From an uncultured Lachnospiraceae bacterium (GTDB lineage Bacteria; Bacillota; Clostridia; Lachnospirales; Lachnospiraceae), in contig CANRGP010000002.1 of NCBI GenBank assembly GCA_947630085.1, forward strand, positions 1 through 58,346: a DNA stretch of 58,346 bases, read 5' to 3'. The translations under genes were made by a program, and so were the position numbers. This document shows positions 1-10,372 of this stretch, in pieces. The notes under the pieces were generated by a model, which saw only the letters and a list, made by a program, of their open reading frames with translations, was not told where the DNA came from and made no database searches. The first letter of the stretch is position 1, and each line of letters begins with the position of its first letter.

Positions 1-14
1 GGGGCCGGTATTGC

Positions 15-96
15 GGATGGGTTCCCGAGTGGCCAAAGGGGGCAGACTGTAAATCTGTTGCGACACGCTTCGGTGGTTCGAATCCACCTCCATCCA
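15..96 (+). tRNA. tRNA-Tyr (GTA)
   Basis: A full cloverleaf can be drawn. The acceptor stem GGATGGG pairs with TCCATCC with one G-T wobble, the anticodon loop is CTGTAAA (anticodon GTA), and a long variable arm precedes the T loop GGTTCGAATCC. The long variable arm is normal for bacterial tRNA-Tyr. CCA is not encoded. The 5' flank starts at the window edge, so any upstream tRNA genes are unseen. Confidence 0.95.
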
Positions 97-118
97 GCGG
101 CGATGCGCAGGACGTCAT

Positions 119-213
119 GAAGACGCCGGCGCATCCCTTATATTCCGAAGGGAGAACCGGCCGGTGCGCGCGGCCTCCCGGGAAGACACGCCGGCGAGTC
201 CCTCTATTTCGGA
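119..213. repeat. imperfect direct repeat between two tRNA genes
   Basis: Two copies of a unit of about 30 nt lie 63 nt apart (about 119-148 and 182-213). Both begin GAAGAC, then GCCGGCG, then TCCCT, then a TATT/TCGA-like end, with a few substitutions and a 2-nt insertion in the second copy. The copies occupy most of the tRNA-Tyr to tRNA-Leu spacer. No ORF or known element was recognised. Confidence 0.5.
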
Positions 214-230
214 CGTGACCGCGCAGGCAG

Positions 231-314
231 GCGGGTATGGTGGAATAGGCAGACACAAGAGACTTAAAATCTCTCGGGGGCGACTCCGTGCCGGTTCAAG
301 TCCGGCTACCCGCA
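231..314 (+). tRNA. tRNA-Leu (TAA)
   Basis: The acceptor stem GCGGGTA pairs perfectly with TACCCGC. The anticodon stem AGAGA/TCTCT encloses the loop CTTAAAA (anticodon TAA). A class II variable arm and the T arm GGTTCAAGTCC follow. The discriminator is A314 and CCA is not encoded. An intrinsic terminator follows directly, so this is the last gene of its tRNA transcript. Confidence 0.96.
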
Positions 315-316
315 TC

Positions 317-345
317 AAAAAGGCCCGGTAAGATCCGGGCTTTTT
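317..345 (+). terminator. intrinsic terminator after tRNA-Leu
   Basis: AAAAAGGCCCGG and CCGGGCTTTTT form a stem around the loop TAAGAT and end in a T run. It begins 3 nt after the tRNA and also faces the 3' end of the convergent DUF4317 gene. Confidence 0.85.
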
Positions 346-383
346 CTCAGCGTGCCCGACAATGCGGCGGCCCCGGCGCGGAC

Positions 384-1511
384 TCATTTGCAGCGGACGC
401 TGACTCCGTTTACTTCTACGTTATCGCTTACGGCGATCACGATACACTGACGGCCGTCGATGATCCGCGTCTCGATCAGAGACGCGGCCTCCGGCTTCAC
501 CCGGATGGTTACGTCGGGGATCTCGATATGAAAGCCGCGGGTATCGGCGATATTTGCGGCGGTGAACGAGGAGTCCTCGCCCGCGCGGGAATCGTAACAC
601 CGGTCGAATGTTTCCAGACAGCTGTCGGATACGCCGCTTTCTTCAAAGATGCTCCGCAGCTGCTCCCTGCCCAGCTCGAGCGGTTCGGGCTCGTCCTTGA
701 ATTCCTCGATCTTTTCGTTCAGCGTCTCATGGATGCTTCGGATCATGCTGTAGTCGCAGTCGTCTCCCAGGGAATCGGAGATCAGAGCCCGGAACGTTTC
801 CTTCTGCACATTGGCGGGAAGGGGGACACGGCTGCACCCGAACATCCCGCGGATGAAATCCTCCTGCAGATCCGCCGCGTTTTTGGTGTAGTAGGCCATG
901 GAATGAATATCGGTAAAGCGATCGTTGAAGGCGGGAAAAAGGAAGCCGTTCATGGGAGGCTCCACGATCCAGTCCTGGGCGTGGTTTTCGATGCGGTTGG
1001 TTTCCGCGTTGTATCCCAGTCCGGGCTTGCTGAGATGGACGGGACAGATGCTGCACAGGATATACTCGTAAACATTGTCGGAGGCGTCAAACATCCTCGT
1101 TCCGTCGGAGGCTTTTCCCGGTACGTCGTAGGCCGCGTGGATCAGGATGATATAGTAATTTTCGGGAAATGAAAAGGATTCGATGATCCGGTCGTAAAAT
1201 CGGTTTACCAGCTCGTCGTCCCGGAGTCTGCTGTCGCGCAGCTTCAGGAGAAACTCCTGGCAGCCGCCCTCCTTTTCCTCGTTCAGCGGAAATTCCAGAT
1301 TCAGGAGATTCTTCCCGATCGCCCCGGACAGGGTCTTTTTAAAGATCGCCAGATATTTGAAGGAATCTTCCTCCGGCAGGGACAAAAACGCCTCCTTCAT
1401 GGTGGTCTTAATGTTTTTTTCCGCATCCACATAGCAGCCGCAGAGACGGGTGACGGTGCAGCGCTCAGGCGTGTACTGCCTGCGGATCTCGGCAAATTCT
1501 TTTCTGTTCAT
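384..1511 (-). CDS. DUF4317 family protein
   Basis: A 375-residue soluble protein without signal peptide or membrane segment. The N-terminal sequence MNRKEFAEIRRQYTPERC and the overall length resemble the DUF4317 family, which is widespread in Clostridia and has no established function. The start at 1511 is supported by a promoter 33 nt upstream (TTGCCT-N17-TATACT, minus strand). The gene is monocistronic, lies between tRNA-Leu (convergent) and tRNA-Gly (divergent) and has codon use like its neighbours. The plus-strand ORF 288..1172 on the opposite strand is a shadow. The family call is from recall of sequence, not a search. Confidence 0.85.
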   Translation of the reverse strand: MNRKEFAEIRRQYTPERCTVTRLCGCYVDAEKNIKTTMKEAFLSLPEEDSFKYLAIFKKTLSGAIGKNLLNLEFPLNEEKEGGCQEFLLKLRDSRLRDDELVNRFYDRIIESFSFPENYYIILIHAAYDVPGKASDGTRMFDASDNVYEYILCSICPVHLSKPGLGYNAETNRIENHAQDWIVEPPMNGFLFPAFNDRFTDIHSMAYYTKNAADLQEDFIRGMFGCSRVPLPANVQKETFRALISDSLGDDCDYSMIRSIHETLNEKIEEFKDEPEPLELGREQLRSIFEESGVSDSCLETFDRCYDSRAGEDSSFTAANIADTRGFHIEIPDVTIRVKPEAASLIETRIIDGRQCIVIAVSDNVEVNGVSVRCK

Positions 1512-1543
1512 ATTATGTACCTCGCTTGTTCTTTGTCAGGTCA

Positions 1544-1572
1544 AGTATAGCACAGAGGGCGGATTCAGGCAA
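1544..1572 (-). promoter_or_regulatory. sigma-A promoter of the DUF4317 gene
   Basis: On the minus strand TTGCCT (1572-1567) and TATACT (1549-1544) are 17 nt apart, with the start codon 33 nt downstream. Confidence 0.7.
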
Positions 1573-1682
1573 ACATTTCCGCGCGGCCAAAGCGAGAAGT
1601 CTTCCGCCCGGCGTTCCCCGGCGGGGAGAACGTGCCCGGCGGGGGGCCTGCGCTGGCGAAGCGAAAAAACAAAATTTACTAC

Positions 1683-1711
1683 TTGCGTTCCCCCGCAAGG
1701 TGTGATATAAT
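1683..1711 (+). promoter_or_regulatory. sigma-A promoter of tRNA-Gly
   Basis: TTGCGT (1683-1688) and a perfect TATAAT (1706-1711) are spaced by 17 nt. The tRNA begins 38 nt after the -10 box. Confidence 0.75.
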
Positions 1712-1749
1712 AAAATCCGTCATTAAGAGACGTTATAGATATTTCTGAT

Positions 1750-1822
1750 GCGACAGTAGTACAGTTGGTGGTATGCCACCTTGCCAAGGTGGAGGTCGCG
1801 GGTTCGAGTCCCGTCTGTCGCT
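1750..1822 (+). tRNA. tRNA-Gly (GCC)
   Basis: The acceptor stem GCGACAG pairs with CTGTCGC, the anticodon loop TTGCCAA carries GCC, and the T arm is CGGGTTCGAGTCCCG. The discriminator is T1822 and CCA is not encoded. The gene is a single-tRNA transcription unit with its own promoter and terminator. Confidence 0.96.
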
Positions 1823-1830
1823 CTCGAGAG

Positions 1831-1861
1831 CGGAAGCCCTTTTCGAAGGCTTCCGTTTTTG
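1831..1861 (+). terminator. intrinsic terminator of tRNA-Gly
   Basis: CGGAAGCC pairs with GGCTTCCG across a 9-nt loop and is followed by TTTTTTG. It ends the tRNA-Gly transcript. Confidence 0.85.
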
Positions 1862-1974
1862 TTGTACAGAAAATCCGCTTTATACGCTTTACAAAAGATG
1901 CTTCGGGAAGTCCCGTTCCGCTTTGCCGGAGACAGCCGCGCGGCACAATTTTTTCACGAAACTTTTATGAGTTA

Positions 1975-2003
1975 TAGACAAATCGGCAAATATTGGTTAT
2001 AAT
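1975..2003 (+). promoter_or_regulatory. promoter of the ATP synthase operon
   Basis: TAGACA (5 of 6 match to TTGACA) and TATAAT are separated by 17 nt. The predicted transcript has a 5' leader of about 110 nt before atpZ. Confidence 0.75.
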
Positions 2004-2011
2004 GGTGAATA

Positions 2012-2105
2012 GTTGGGCCCTTGGCCCGACTGTCCGCTGTGCGGCGAAGGCCGCTGCTTCCGGGCGGCGGGTGCGCAAACAGGTCCGGTCCTTTGGATTT
2101 CCGGA
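2012..2105 (+). promoter_or_regulatory. hairpin-rich 5' leader of the atp operon
   Basis: The leader holds a stem GTTGGGC/GCCCGAC (2012-2030), GC-rich sequence able to pair around 2031-2070, and GTCCGG/CCGGAC just before the atpZ ribosome binding site. No T run follows any of these, so they look like mRNA structure rather than a terminator. No known riboswitch class was recognised. Confidence 0.35.
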
Positions 2106-2120
2106 CGATGAGGATAGGAT

Positions 2121-2459
2121 ATGCGGTATAATAAATCGGTGTTTCGCAGTCTTGCCATGGTGACCCAGCTTGGGCTGTGCGTACTGACGCCTACGGTCCT
2201 GGGGGTCCTGGCGGGCAGCTATATAGATTCCCGCTTCGGGACGAAGACGCTTCTGGTCTTTCTGATCCTGGGGGTGCTGGGCGGAGCCCGGGGAGCGTAC
2301 GTGATGGCGAAGAGCCTGATCGAACGCGAAGCCAGGGAGGAACGGAAGGAGAAGGAGCGGCTCATGGAGCGCGCTGCCGGCCAAACGGAGGCATCCGCGG
2401 ACAGGCCCAAGACGCCCAGCCGGATCGTACCGCCGGCGGACAGGGAGGATCGCTCATGA
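2121..2459 (+). CDS. atpZ: AtpZ/AtpI-like ATP synthase accessory protein
   Basis: A 112-residue protein with two hydrophobic helices (about residues 12-32 and 42-62) and a charged C-terminal tail. The GxxxGxxxDxxFGT pattern (GVLAGSYIDSRFGT) fits AtpZ/AtpI-type proteins, which precede F1Fo operons; proposed roles include c-ring assembly and Mg2+ handling. It is first in the operon, and its stop overlaps the next start (ATGA). The family call is good; the exact role is inferred. Confidence 0.8.
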   Translation: MRYNKSVFRSLAMVTQLGLCVLTPTVLGVLAGSYIDSRFGTKTLLVFLILGVLGGARGAYVMAKSLIEREAREERKEKERLMERAAGQTEASADRPKTPSRIVPPADREDRS

Positions 2460-2938
2460 CGAAAGAGACCAGACGCCTGGTGGCGGAAATGTCTGTGGGG
2501 ATGTCCCTGTATGTCCTGGCCCTGGCGCTCCTTGCCGTGATATTCCGGAGCATTCTGGCGGCCGCGGGGTTTTCCCTGTACCCCGTCCTGCTGGGACTGG
2601 CAGCCGGACTGGCCGCTTCCGTGATCATGCTCGTCCATATGTCCCTGGTGGCGGAGAAGGCCCTGGACAGCAGGGACGAAGCATACGCGAACAGGATAAC
2701 CGTGATCCATTCCGTGGTGCGCAAGGTGGTGCTTGTTGCGATCCTTTTTTTGCTGGGGGCGAGCCGGAAGGTCGATATTGTTGCGATGGCTCTGGCGCTC
2801 TTCGGGCTGAAGGCGGGTGCTTTTCTGCAGCCCGCCGTGCATCGGGTCTTTGCGCGTTTCCGAAGAAACGCGAAAGAATATACAATTTCTCAGGAAAGGA
2901 GAGAAGCGTATGAGGATGATGGGGCTTCCGATGATTGA
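2456..2938 (+). CDS. atpI: ATP synthase subunit I
   Basis: A 160-residue membrane protein with four predicted hydrophobic segments, consistent with the ATP synthase I family that assists c-ring assembly. The ORF track starts it at 2177, but the ATG at 2456 overlaps the atpZ stop and opens the conserved region (MTKETRRLVAEMSVGMSL), so this start is chosen. Its 3' end overlaps atpB by 29 nt, indicating translational coupling. Confidence 0.75.
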   Translation: MTKETRRLVAEMSVGMSLYVLALALLAVIFRSILAAAGFSLYPVLLGLAAGLAASVIMLVHMSLVAEKALDSRDEAYANRITVIHSVVRKVVLVAILFLLGASRKVDIVAMALALFGLKAGAFLQPAVHRVFARFRRNAKEYTISQERREAYEDDGASDD

Positions 2939-3629
2939 AAGTGAACCGGATTTTATGATTCACGGCGTATTGAAGTACCATGCGTTCGGGCAGGAGCTGT
3001 GGATATCGGATACCACGGTGGGCGCCTGGATCGTCACGGCGGCCTTGCTCGTATTCGCCTGCTTTGTGCGGAAGAAGCTGAAAAACGTCAGTGAAAGCGA
3101 TACGCCGGGACTGTTCCAGAGCGGTCTGGAGATCGCGATGGAAGCGCTCGAAAACATGACGCAGGGGATCATGGGCGCGAACAGCAGGCGATTTATCAAT
3201 TACATCGGGACGATCTTTTTGTTCATCCTGCTCTGTAATGTGAGCGGCCTGTTCGGTCTCCGGGCGCCTACCGCAGACTTCGGCGTCACGTTCCTTCTGG
3301 GACTGTTTACGTTTTTCATCGTGAATTACCAGGGGATCAAGAACCGGGGGTTCGGACACATTACGAGCCTGTTCAAGCCGATCCCGATTCTGTTTCCGAT
3401 CAATCTGATCGGCGAGATCGCCAACCCGATTTCCATCTCGCTGCGTCTGTTTGCCAATCTGCTTTCGGGCGTGATCATTATCGGGCTGTGGTACGGAATG
3501 ATGCCGTGGTTCGCCAAGATTGCGATCCCTGCGGCGCTGCACGTTTACTGCGACCTGTTTTCCGGCGCGATACAGACATATGTATTCTGTATGCTGACAA
3601 TGGTTTACATTAACGATAAAATGGAGTAA
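2910..3629 (+). CDS. atpB: F1Fo ATP synthase subunit a
   Basis: A 239-residue polytopic membrane protein forming the ion half-channels beside the c ring. The signature NPISISLRLFANLLSG carries the essential arginine of the stator helix, and the C-terminal helix IQTYVFCMLTMVYI is typical. The start at 2910 has a strong upstream AGGAAAGGAG and is preferred to the ORF-track start at 2817, which lies far inside atpI. About 100 nt of non-coding sequence separate it from atpE. Confidence 0.95.
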   Translation: MRMMGLPMIESEPDFMIHGVLKYHAFGQELWISDTTVGAWIVTAALLVFACFVRKKLKNVSESDTPGLFQSGLEIAMEALENMTQGIMGANSRRFINYIGTIFLFILLCNVSGLFGLRAPTADFGVTFLLGLFTFFIVNYQGIKNRGFGHITSLFKPIPILFPINLIGEIANPISISLRLFANLLSGVIIIGLWYGMMPWFAKIAIPAALHVYCDLFSGAIQTYVFCMLTMVYINDKME

Positions 3630-3715
3630 GGCTCGTCTTTGCCGGGCGCCGTTCCAATGCGGCCGCGCCCGCGGCGAAGTTCGGGTTTCCCGTGCCAATG
3701 AATGGGAGAAAATAA

Positions 3716-3988
<273 letters not shown>

Positions 3989-4035
3989 TTTATCGGCAGG
4001 AAGCGCGGCAGGAACAGGAAGGAGGCTAAGGTATA

Positions 4036-4551
4036 TTGGACAGGCTAATCGGTTTTGATCCGCAGTTGCTTTCCGAACTATTCTTTACGGCGATCAATAT
4101 TTTTATCCTCTTCTTCGGCCTGTCATATCTGCTGTTTGATCCGGTACGCACCATTCTGGAGAAACGGCGGGAAAAGATTGCCGGAGAACTGAAGAGCGCG
4201 GCGGACGATAAGGAAGCGGCCGCGGCGCTGAAGGATCAGTATGAAGCCAAACTGAAGGATGTCGAGAAGGAGGCGGACGCGATCCTTGAGGAGGCCCGGA
4301 AGAAAGGAAAGGCCAGAGAGGCAGAGATCATAGGGGAAGCCAGGGAAGAGGCCGCGCGGATCATCGCGCGCGGCAGACGAGAGGTGGAGCTGGAGCGCAA
4401 GAAAGCGCTTGACGATATGAAGCAGGAGATCATTTCCATTGCGTCCCTGATGGCGGGGAAGGTGGTCGCGGCATCCATCGACACCCAGGTGCAGGATTCC
4501 CTGATCGAAGAAACTCTGAAAGAGATAGGTGAGGGAACATGGCAAAGCTAG
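4036..4551 (+). CDS. atpF: F1Fo ATP synthase subunit b
   Basis: A 171-residue peripheral stalk subunit: one N-terminal membrane helix (about residues 12-32) followed by a long charged coiled coil rich in Lys, Glu and Ala. The start codon is TTG at 4036, supported by GGAAGGAGG upstream and by the conserved MDRLIGFDPQ start. The 3' end overlaps atpH by 13 nt. Confidence 0.93.
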   Translation: MDRLIGFDPQLLSELFFTAINIFILFFGLSYLLFDPVRTILEKRREKIAGELKSAADDKEAAAALKDQYEAKLKDVEKEADAILEEARKKGKAREAEIIGEAREEAARIIARGRREVELERKKALDDMKQEIISIASLMAGKVVAASIDTQVQDSLIEETLKEIGEGTWQS

Positions 4552-5087
4552 TATCGAAGGTGTACGGCGACGCGCTTTTTGAGGCGGCCGAGGAGAAGGG
4601 GCAGACGGACGAGGTCTATGAGGAGGCCCAGGCTCTTTCCGGGATCCTGTCGGAAAACGGAGAGCTGATCCGGCTTTTGGATCACCCGCAGATCGCCGGG
4701 GAGGAAAAGCTGCGGATCGTGGAGAATGTGTTTTCAGGCCGCGTCTCGGATATTATGCTGGGATTTCTCGCGGCAGCTGTAGAAAAGGGCAGGCAGAATG
4801 ACATTCCCGCCGTGTTCGCGTACTTTTCCGCCAGGGTGAAGGAACAGAAGGGGATCGGAACGGCGCAGGTGACCACCGCCGTGGCGCTGAGCGACGACCA
4901 GAAGGCCCAGGTGGAGAAGCGCCTTTTGGATACTACGCCATATGTAAAATTTGAGATGCAGTATTGTGTGGATCCTTCGCTGATCGGGGGGATGGTCATC
5001 CGCATCGGCGACAGGGTCGTAGACAGCAGCATCAAAAGCAGGCTGAAGGACCTGAAAAAACAGCTTCTGGACGTGCAGCTTGCGTGA
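4539..5087 (+). CDS. atpH: F1Fo ATP synthase subunit delta
   Basis: A 182-residue soluble stalk protein linking b to the top of F1. The C-terminal block DPSLIGGMVIRIGDRVVDSSIKSRLKDLKKQL is the family signature. Its start lies inside atpF, which suggests coupled translation. Length is normal for the family. Confidence 0.93.
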   Translation: MAKLVSKVYGDALFEAAEEKGQTDEVYEEAQALSGILSENGELIRLLDHPQIAGEEKLRIVENVFSGRVSDIMLGFLAAAVEKGRQNDIPAVFAYFSARVKEQKGIGTAQVTTAVALSDDQKAQVEKRLLDTTPYVKFEMQYCVDPSLIGGMVIRIGDRVVDSSIKSRLKDLKKQLLDVQLA

Positions 5088-6638
<1,551 letters not shown>

Positions 6639-6657
6639 AGAAAGCAGGTGATCGTTC

Positions 6658-7512
6658 ATGGCGACAATGAGAGATATCAAGCGCCGTCGCGACAGCATCC
6701 AGAGCACGGAGCAGATCACCAAGGCCATGAAGCTGGTGGCTACCGTCAAGCTTCAGAAATCCCGGGTGCGGGCGGAACAGTCCAAGCCGTATTTCAACCT
6801 GATGTACGAGACGATCCGCTCCATCATGCAGGGTTCGTCCAATATCAGGCACAGGTATCTGAAGGCCGGGGACTCGCCCCGGAAGGCGGTCATCGTGATC
6901 TCGTCGAACCGCGGGCTGGCCGGGGGATATAACAGCGGCATCGTCAAGCTGGTGAGCTCCAGCCTGCCGTCCGAGCTGACCGACGTATACGCCGTCGGGC
7001 GGAAGGGACGCGACAGCCTAGCCCGGAAGGGATACGCCGTCCGGGGAGACTATTCCGAAGTGATGAACGGGCCCCTGTATCAGGACGCAGCCGATTTGAC
7101 GGAGCTGCTTCTGGGCGAGTTCGCGAAGGGACAGATCGGCGAGATCTATCTGGCGTACACGGCCTTCAAGAATACGGTGGTCCATAACCCTACGCTTGTC
7201 AGGCTTCTTCCCGTGGAGATGGAAGCGGGCGAATCCGAGACAAAGGACAGGGCGATCATGAATTATGAGCCGGACGACGAGACGGTCCTGGACGCGATAA
7301 TCCCCAAATATATGAGCAGCCTGATCTACGGCGCGCTCCTGGAATCGGCGGCGAGCGAAAACGGGGCAAGGATGACGGCAATGGATTCCGCGACCAACAA
7401 CGCGGAGGAGATGATAGCCGACCTGAGCCTTCAGTATAACCGTGCAAGGCAGGGCGCGATCACGCAGGAGCTGACGGAGATCGTTGCCGGAGCCAATGCG
7501 ATTGGCGGATGA
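6658..7512 (+). CDS. atpG: F1 ATP synthase subunit gamma
   Basis: A 284-residue central shaft subunit. The N-terminal helix MRDIKRRRDSIQSTEQITKAMKLVATVKLQ and the C-terminal helix NNAEEMIADLSLQYNRARQGAITQELTEIV form the antiparallel coiled coil that turns inside alpha3beta3. AAGCAGGTGAT precedes the ATG. Length and order are normal. Confidence 0.95.
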   Translation: MATMRDIKRRRDSIQSTEQITKAMKLVATVKLQKSRVRAEQSKPYFNLMYETIRSIMQGSSNIRHRYLKAGDSPRKAVIVISSNRGLAGGYNSGIVKLVSSSLPSELTDVYAVGRKGRDSLARKGYAVRGDYSEVMNGPLYQDAADLTELLLGEFAKGQIGEIYLAYTAFKNTVVHNPTLVRLLPVEMEAGESETKDRAIMNYEPDDETVLDAIIPKYMSSLIYGALLESAASENGARMTAMDSATNNAEEMIADLSLQYNRARQGAITQELTEIVAGANAIGG

Positions 7513-8958
<1,446 letters not shown>

Positions 8959-9021
8959 CATTACGGTTCTGCCTGCTGACGCAGGAGATATGATTTTGGC
9001 AGAGAGACAGGAGGGCGGCGT

Positions 9022-9423
9022 ATGGCTGATATGTTCCGGCTGAAGGTCGTTACACCGGACCGCATATTTTTTGACGACGATGCCTCCATGGTGGAGCTTT
9101 CCACGACGGAGGGGGATATCGGCGTTTACAGGGAACACATTCCCATGACGGCTGTCGTGGCGCCCGGCATACTCCGGATCCACCAGGACCAGGAAGTGAA
9201 GAAGGCGACGCTGATGGCCGGATTTGTGGAGATTCTGAAGGATCGGGTCACGGTCATGGCGGAGGTTGCCGAGTGGCCGGAGGATATTGACGTGAAGCGC
9301 GCTCAGGAGGCGCAAGCCCGCGCCGAGCGCCGTCTTGCGAACCGAAGCGCGGGGATCGACATTATGCGGGCGGAGCTGGCCCTGAAAAGGGCGCTGATCC
9401 GACTGGAGGCGACAGCGAAATAA
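9022..9423 (+). CDS. atpC: F1 ATP synthase subunit epsilon
   Basis: A 133-residue subunit with an N-terminal beta-sandwich (FRLKVVTPDRIFFDDDASMVELSTTEGDIG) and a C-terminal pair of helices (EDIDVKRAQEAQARAERRL) that can inhibit ATP hydrolysis. It is the last canonical atp gene. No terminator is seen before the next gene 24 nt downstream, so read-through into the nucleotidyltransferase is possible. Confidence 0.95.
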   Translation: MADMFRLKVVTPDRIFFDDDASMVELSTTEGDIGVYREHIPMTAVVAPGILRIHQDQEVKKATLMAGFVEILKDRVTVMAEVAEWPEDIDVKRAQEAQARAERRLANRSAGIDIMRAELALKRALIRLEATAK

Positions 9424-9447
9424 TCAGAAAAAGCGGGGAAGACACAT

Positions 9448-10371
9448 ATGAAAGACACAACGCTGGTAATCATGGCTGCCGGGATCGGAAGCCGCTTCGG
9501 CGGAGGGATCAAGCAGCTGGAGCCGGTGGGCCCGAATGGGGAGATCATCATGGACTACTCGATCTGCGACGCGCTGGATGCGGGTTTCAATAAGGTGGTC
9601 TTTATCATCCGCAGGGAGCTGGAGAAGGACTTTCGGGAGATCATCGGCCGGCGTGTTGAGAAGGCGGTTCATGTGGAGTACGCCTACCAGGAGCTGGATG
9701 GGCTTCCGGCGGGCTTCAGCGTTCCGGCGGGACGCACAAAACCCTGGGGTACGGGCCAGGCGGTACTCAGCGCGAAGGGACTGGTAAACGAGCCGTTCCT
9801 TGTCATCAATGCGGACGACTATTACGGAAAAGAGGGCTTTGTCAGGCTCCACGACTATATGACGGACGGCATGGAAGGAACGGAAGGGATCTATGAGATG
9901 TGCATGAGCGGCTTCCTGCTGGAAAATACGCTGAGCGAGAACGGCGGAGTTACCCGGGGCGTCTGCGGCGTGGGGGCCGACGGCTATCTGAAGACAGTGA
10001 CGGAGACGTATGACATCCGGAAGACAGCGGAGGGGATCCAGGCCAGAGACGACCTGGGCAATCCGGTCACGGTCGGGGCAAAGCAGTACGTTTCGATGAA
10101 TATGTGGGGGCTTCCGGCCGCATTTATCGGCGAGCTGGAGGCAGGCTTCCCGGAGTTTCTTTCCTCGCTGAAGAAAGAAGATATCAAATCCGAATACCTG
10201 CTTCCCATGGTTATCGACGGGCTGGTCAAATCCGGAAGGGCCAGGGTAAAGGTCATAGAAACGCGGGACAAGTGGTTCGGCGTTACCTATAGGGAGGATA
10301 AACCCGCGGTCGTGGAATCCATCCGCGCGCTGATCAGGCAGGGTGCTTATCCGGAGAAATTGTTTGGATGA
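9448..10371 (+). CDS. sugar-phosphate nucleotidyltransferase-like protein
   Basis: A 307-residue cytoplasmic protein of the NTP_transferase fold. The N-terminal LVIMAAGIGSRFGGGIKQLEPVGPNGE is the nucleotide-binding signature with its conserved Lys, and LVINADDYYGKEGF holds the metal-binding aspartates. The substrate cannot be read from the sequence; the family includes UTP- and dTTP-dependent enzymes. It lies 24 nt after atpC and ends 1 nt before the start of the next gene, so the two are probably co-transcribed. Confidence 0.8.
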   Translation: MKDTTLVIMAAGIGSRFGGGIKQLEPVGPNGEIIMDYSICDALDAGFNKVVFIIRRELEKDFREIIGRRVEKAVHVEYAYQELDGLPAGFSVPAGRTKPWGTGQAVLSAKGLVNEPFLVINADDYYGKEGFVRLHDYMTDGMEGTEGIYEMCMSGFLLENTLSENGGVTRGVCGVGADGYLKTVTETYDIRKTAEGIQARDDLGNPVTVGAKQYVSMNMWGLPAAFIGELEAGFPEFLSSLKKEDIKSEYLLPMVIDGLVKSGRARVKVIETRDKWFGVTYREDKPAVVESIRALIRQGAYPEKLFG

Positions 10372-10372
10372 T

